Origin: Populus alba
Taxonomy: Eukaryota; Streptophyta; Magnoliopsida; Malpighiales; Salicaceae
Direction of reading: 5' to 3'
Assembly (NCBI RefSeq): GCF_005239225.2
Contig: NC_133296.1
Location: 9,858,001-9,922,000, forward strand
Length of the DNA stretch: 64,000 nt
Position numbers and translations under genes: made by a program. The notes beneath the pieces are model-generated. The model saw only the letters and a list, made by a program, of their open reading frames with translations, did no database searches and was not told the DNA's origin. Within the stretch, counting starts at the first letter, position 1; every line of letters starts with the position of its first letter. Below are positions 59,701 to 64,000 of this stretch, piece after piece.

Positions 59701-61839
59701 TTGCTGCTGCTTTACAAATTTAATCTTAAATTCATATAAATGTTCTGCAGATAGATACAAAAAACATCCTCTTTATATGTGGTGGAGCATTTGTTGATCT
59801 TGAAAAGACCATTTCAGAGAGGTAATGGCTTCAAACAGTTTTCCTGCATAATTATCTGCAAAATATAGTTTTCGTCTGTTTCAGGGTATCTAATCTGAAA
59901 ATATTTAATGTCATTTTATCAGACGACAAGATTCATCAATTGGATTTGGAGCACCTGTTCGTGCTAATATGAGAGCAGGTGGAGTAACCAATGCTGCAAT
60001 CACTTCATCTTTGCTAGAATCCGTAAGAATGAAGGCCTTCCTATGTTAGTGAAATGGGAGTTTAATATTTATAGAGTTTCTACCTTTCTATGTATTATTT
60101 CAAGTTTTCAACACAATTAATGATGTTAGTTGTTAAGCATGGAAAGAAGTTACTGGTGAAACCTTTCCTTAAAACTTGAAAAGTAAATTTTGCATTGTCA
60201 GGTTGAGAGTGCTGATCTTATTGCTTATGGCCTTATACCGGAGTTTATTGGACGCTTTCCAATATTAGTTAGTTTGGCAGCTCTAACTGAGGATCAACTT
60301 GTTAGGGTAATACTCTGTTATACTGGTATTTTTGTGTTTTTTTTTTTTATTTTAATACACCCTGTGCCAGTCTATATTTGTTACATCCCATTTTGGGCTG
60401 TTTGTGAATGACTAGGAACCATTCAGAATGTGAGAGAATAATTAGCAACTGAATGTAGGAATTTATGATATTACAAACATGTAAGAGGAGCAGTTACATT
60501 CAAACTCTAATTATTCACCACTAGTTTACTGAAAAGAAAAGAAATTTCTTTCAGCTCACTCAAGTATGCTAATTTATTTTGTGCTAGTAAGCCTCATTGT
60601 TTTTATACTCAGGTTTTCATCATCGCCCTAAGAAGTTCAAGAGTGTCGTTTCTAAGATAGCAGTATATATTTCTGTAGCTAGGAAATTACTGACTTGACA
60701 TTAATATTTGGGAAATTTTCTTTGGCTTGTAAAATTTCACCACCCATTTTGGTTTGATTAAAATGGAAACATTAGAACACCCCTGCCCTTCCAAATGCAC
60801 ATCTCAATCTGTGCTTATCATGTATTTTGCTTAATGCACTTTATATTCTTAGTTTCTCCTAGAAATGAGCAGGCCAGATTTGAAATTATAGTTTTCATCA
60901 TAAAACATTTTCTTGCTAACGCAAATTACAGGTCCTCATGGAACCGAGAAATGCCCTTGGTAAACAGTATAAGAAGTTGTTTAGCATGAATAATGTACGA
61001 CTCTCTCTCTCTGATCATTTAGTAGTTAAATTCATTTGATTACTTTTGTGTAATGGTTATTTACCACTTGCATAATTCCAGGTGAAGCTACATTTTACTG
61101 AAAAGGCACTAAGACTAATTGCAAAAAAGGCAATGGCTAAGAATACTGGTGCCCGGGGTTTAAGAGCCATACTTGAAAGCATTCTAACTGAAGCCATGTA
61201 TGAGGTATATGATTCCCCAAGGCTTATAAGTAGATATTATACACCATCTCTATAAAGCATTTGATTATGGATATTGACATATTAAAAGGTTTTGTTGCTT
61301 ATTTGCTTCAGATCCCAGACATCAAAACAGGAAGTGATAGAGTAGATGCTGTTGTAATTGATGAGGAGTCTGTAGGTTCAGTGCATGCTCCTGGAAGTGG
61401 TGGGAAAATCCTGCGTGGAGATGGTGCATTGGAGCATTACCTAGCAGAATATAAGGTAAAGAATTTAGTGGTATGGTTTCAATTTATAGATTAGTCTACG
61501 ACCATTGGTATGCTTTTATCTGAACTATTTTGTGTTATTTAATAAATCATTATTGTGACAGGAGCTGGCTGAGTAGAATCTGTTGGTTGAAAGTCACTTC
61601 TAACCACCCTTCTTACATTTAATCACCAGCATCCTTGGTTTTCTTTTGAATAGTATTTTGCCTGTTGAACAATGGACTTTATCAGACAAATTATTGCTTA
61701 GTTTTTAATCTATATTATTTGGGATTATTCTGTACTAATTGAGCATTTCTTATTTATGTTATAGGACACTGTTGAGGCAGCTGATGGGGAGTTGCAGGAC
61801 GCTGAATCAGAGGTTTCATCAAGAGCAATGAGCATGTAG
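50792..61839 (+). CDS. CLPX1: ATP-dependent Clp protease ATP-binding subunit ClpX, mitochondrial
   Basis: AAA+ unfoldase that feeds proteins to ClpP. Exons: 50792-51757, 52345-52406, 52611-52708, 52858-52937, 53399-53449, 55314-55388, 55479-55556, 59213-59269, 59751-59821, 59923-60022, 60202-60306, 60932-60994, 61082-61204, 61312-61455, 61765-61839; all join in frame to 715 aa. The Arg-rich N-terminus looks like a mitochondrial presequence. Zinc-finger halves CPRC (81-84) and CPNC (149-152) are split by an Asn/His/Thr-rich stretch. Then: Walker A GPTGSGKT (371-378), pore loop GYVG (404-407), Walker B VYIDEVD (433-439), RKH loop (480-482), the IGF ClpP-docking tripeptide (519-521), arginine GRFP (563-566), sensor-2 GARGLR (625-630). 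Intron 4 has a GC donor. All key residues are present. The symbol number is a family guess. Confidence 0.95.
54055..54069 (+). repeat. G homopolymer in ClpX intron 5
   Basis: GGTGG followed by a run of G (about ten) within intron 5; a slippage-prone tract with no other visible role. Confidence 0.7.
55124..55234. repeat. 56-bp tandem duplication, ClpX intron 5
   Basis: The unit starting GATGTTTTTATTTTGACGTA at 55124 recurs at 55180 and runs identically through CTCATTCCCAAACACATGCT to CTCACAACTTATT. It ends about 80 bases before exon 6. Confidence 0.9.
55775..56138. repeat. 91-bp tandem repeat, four copies, ClpX intron 7
   Basis: Units start with ATGCTGGATATATCATA at 55775, 55866, 55957 and 56048, exactly 91 bases apart. 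Each contains AAGTCAGAGGTGACATATTG and AAATGTCATAAAGTTTTGAA. Copies 3 and 4 share a substitution (GCAATTTA/GCAATTTG against GCAATGTA in 1 and 2), giving an order of duplication. The array is within the largest ClpX intron (55557-59212). Confidence 0.95.
56139..59212. other. Remainder of ClpX intron 7
   Basis: Long AT-rich intron sequence before exon 8. I saw no coding motif, RNA gene or well-defined transposon. The open frame at 58980-59216 continues to exon 8 but shows no ClpX similarity before the splice acceptor at 59211-59212. Confidence 0.5.
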
Positions 61840-62200
61840 CACTACTACAAAGATAACTGTTAACTTAAAGTTACAATTCCTCTTTTTATTTGTAAAAATC
61901 AAATTCATGATTGGATGTAATAATCCCTTGTAGAACAGCATACTTTCTGGTTGAAAAGTTAATTGGATAATAGGAAAAGTAAATGAGGAAAATACGTAGG
62001 ACATTGTACAAAAGTTCTATTCATTCTCTTTAAGGAGACCTAATTTGTCAATTTTCAATTTTATTTCGTGTTTCCACATACGCATCTCCTTTCACTCCCC
62101 GTTGGCCATGCTCCAGAGAGAGCTAAAATCCAGGCCATCTAGTGGAGCTATGAATTATGATTTCATCATGTGCACTAACTTGCCTTGCAGAGAACTTGTC
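61840..62200 (+). other. ClpX 3' flank
   Basis: Downstream of the ClpX stop; probably 3' UTR followed by short intergenic sequence. The retrotransposon LTR begins somewhere after about 62200. Confidence 0.4.
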
Positions 62201-62661
62201 GTGGATAACTCCATGGAGGTTGGATTTTTTTGCGAGCCAAAAACACTGCAGCGAGAAAAATCAAAAGGCCAGCAACAAAACGACATTACCTTATAAAGTT
62301 AATCAAATGCACTGTTTAAATAAAACTGCCAGCATTATCCTTGTGTTTTTAATTCTGTTATATTTACTGTTACAATTCAAATTCTGTTATAAATACTGTT
62401 ACAAGAAGTCGTGTGTGACTCTTGTAACAAAATGCATGTGTACTATAAAAATGGTACTAGATGTAAACAGAAAGAAGAAGAATATAATATACAATTTGTG
62501 TGCCTCCCTTCTGCTTCTTCTCTCTATCTCTCTTCTTCCTCAGTCTTTCCCATACCTCTCCTCCCTCCCATGTTTTTATGCTACGTATAAAAACTCCTGC
62601 AACCTTATCTCATCAGTTTGAATTTCTGCTGATTGGATCTCTCAAAATTTACCTTGCAACA
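62200..62661 (+). mobile_element. 5' LTR of a Ty3/gypsy element (start unresolved)
   Basis: The 3' edge is placed at 62661 (...CCTTGCAACA), three bases before the primer binding site. Inside lie a TATA-like TATAAAAATGG near 62442 and a CT-rich stretch (62495-62570), fitting an LTR promoter and leader. The LTR start is not certain because the second LTR lies outside the window. Confidence 0.55.
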
Positions 62662-62663
62662 AG

Positions 62664-62675
62664 TGGTATCAGGGC
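62664..62675 (+). other. Primer binding site, initiator Met tRNA type
   Basis: TGGTATCAGGGC, one base off the common TGGTATCAGAGC, lies directly after the CA end of the LTR and 23 bases before the gag ATG. Confidence 0.8.
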
Positions 62676-62697
62676 CTCTGATCTTCAGACCTCCATC

Positions 62698-64000
62698 ATG
62701 CCACCAGAAACGAGGTCCCAAGATCTTAAGAAATTAGAAGACTCCTTCAAAGTTGCCAACAAGGAACAATCAGCACGCCATACACAAGTCCTAACACAGC
62801 TGGAAACCTATGGTCAACTACTACATGCTACTAAGGTGACTCAAGATAATAAAATCGAAGAACTCAAGGAACTCATCAGTGGAATAGCTTACCAACAATC
62901 CACACTCCTACAGAGGATGCAGACGAGTACTCTGGAGCATAGTCCTATGAAGAATCACCAGGACCTTCCCCATTAGGGTTCCACTTCAAACGCAGGCTAC
63001 TCTGGCGAAGAAGGGTCACACTCTTACAAGGTGCATAAACCTCGACGAGATTTTCCCTGTTTTGATGGGGAAGATGTTCATAAATGGTTATTTAAGTGCA
63101 ACCAGTACTTTGACATGGAAGAGATTAAAGAAACCGAGAAGGTAAGACTGGCCTCCTTCTATCTAGATGGGATGGCTGTCTACTAGCATCAGAATTTTAC
63201 AAAGAGTGTCAGAGGTAGAGTGGTTACCTGGGAAGAGTACACTGAGGCTGTGTGTGGACGATTTGGTGGCCACCAAGATCCTCTGGAAGAACTGATGGAG
63301 CTAAGGAAAACTTACAGCTTGGAGACCTATATTCAACAATTTGATGTACTGTGGAACAAGGCTGATATCAGTGAAAGACAAGCTATGGTGTTTTTCATCG
63401 GAGGACTAGAAATCAAAATCAAAAACCTTGTCAAAATGTTTGATCCTAAAGCCCTTCGACAAACTTACAATCTTGCCAGACTGCAAGATAACACTTTATC
63501 TTATAGGAGATCACAACCACAATCACACCAAACACTCCCCAAATACACTCACCAAACCATACCACCCTCCCCTCCCTTTAAACAAAATACTCTCATACCT
63601 TATTCAAGACAGACAATAACTCCAAATATTACCACCTTCAAACAACCACAACAAGGCATATTACCCACCCCTACACACAAACCAACTAGAACTATCCGGC
63701 CTCGAGACTTAGAAGAAAGAAGGGCCAAGGGGCTCTGTTTCTGGTGTGATGAACGATTTGTGCCAGGTCACCGTTGCAAAAATAAACGACTGTACTCTTT
63801 ATGCATACTTGAAGATGATGAAGATGTTGGGGAAATTGAAGAGGAAACAAAAGTTAGGGACCAGGACCTGCTTACACCACATATTTCTCTCAACGCCTTG
63901 GAAGGTACAATGGGCTGCCACACATTGAGAGTAGCAGGAAAAGTGGATAAACAACCCCTATACATCTTGATCGATTCTGACAGCACACACAACTTCCTCA
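62698..64000 (+). pseudogene. Ty3/gypsy gag-protease, two stop codons, cut by window edge
   Basis: From ATG 62698 a single reading frame runs to the last base with only two interruptions, TAG at 62974-62976 and TAG at 63184-63186. Order: coiled N-terminal region, capsid-like core (FPCFDGEDVHKWLFKCNQYF, WEEYTEAVCGRFG), a Gln/Pro/Thr-rich linker, zinc knuckle CFWCDERFVPGHRC (about 63736-63777), an acidic stretch, then the aspartic protease signature LIDSDSTHNFL at the edge. The usual signature is D-S-G, so the Gly is Asp here. The lack of frameshifts means a fairly young copy. RT and integrase would lie to the right. Confidence 0.88.

Noticed and set aside
2494..61839. RSH, HSP, PPR and ClpX as a functional gene cluster
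   Set aside because: The genes are separated by 6-9 kb of transposon debris, lie on both strands and belong to different compartments; no shared regulation is visible.
62045..62621. Open frames between ClpX and the gypsy gag
   Set aside because: They lie in ClpX 3' flank and the LTR; composition and position fit non-coding sequence.

Overview
This is a window of plant nuclear DNA. It is AT-rich and gene-poor, genes are split by long GT-AG introns, and the proteins are typical of a eudicot. The repeat landscape (A-rich arrays with GGGTTAACCC-type motifs, AT-rich dispersed elements, many decayed LTR retrotransposons) reminds me of poplar/willow (Salicaceae). That assignment is an impression and was not tested by a search.

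Four genes are supported. (1) 2494-24659, +: an intact 18-exon RelA/SpoT homologue (RSH). It has a complete HD (p)ppGpp hydrolase core, a synthetase domain in which the Gly of the GRxK motif is Ser, and a C-terminal TGS domain. It is probably chloroplast targeted and probably hydrolase-only. (2) 33220-33798, +: an intronless ER-type small heat shock protein with a signal peptide, an alpha-crystallin domain, a KQEL C-terminus and heat shock elements in its promoter. (3) 42488-44086, -: an intronless pentatricopeptide repeat protein of the PLS-E class. (4) 50792-61839, +: an intact 15-exon ClpX AAA+ unfoldase, probably mitochondrial, with one GC-AG intron. I assembled the exons of (1) and (4) by hand; all join in frame, giving 855 and 715 codons.

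The rest is repeats. 1-2410 is an A-rich array holding a ~951-bp tandem duplication, ending in a perfect 18-bp hairpin just upstream of the RSH start. The RSH introns carry a Mutator-like foldback element, decayed dispersed repeats and a Ty3/gypsy gag-protease remnant. 25.6-32.0 kb is a pile of minus-strand retroelement pieces: a Ty1/copia RT-RNase H remnant abutting a Ty3/gypsy gag, then a gypsy integrase. 37.4-41.4 kb looks like a gypsy element retaining only gag-protease between related flanks. 44.1-50.4 kb has AT-rich dispersed elements, another gypsy integrase fossil and more A/T-rich repeat. From about 62.2 kb a younger Ty3/gypsy element runs off the right edge; its gag frame has only two stop codons.

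The four genes do not form a pathway or cluster. Organelle signalling (RSH), organelle proteolysis (ClpX), probable organelle RNA processing (PPR) and ER proteostasis (small HSP) are neighbours only by chromosomal position. I saw no rRNA, tRNA, CRISPR array or convincing novel gene system.
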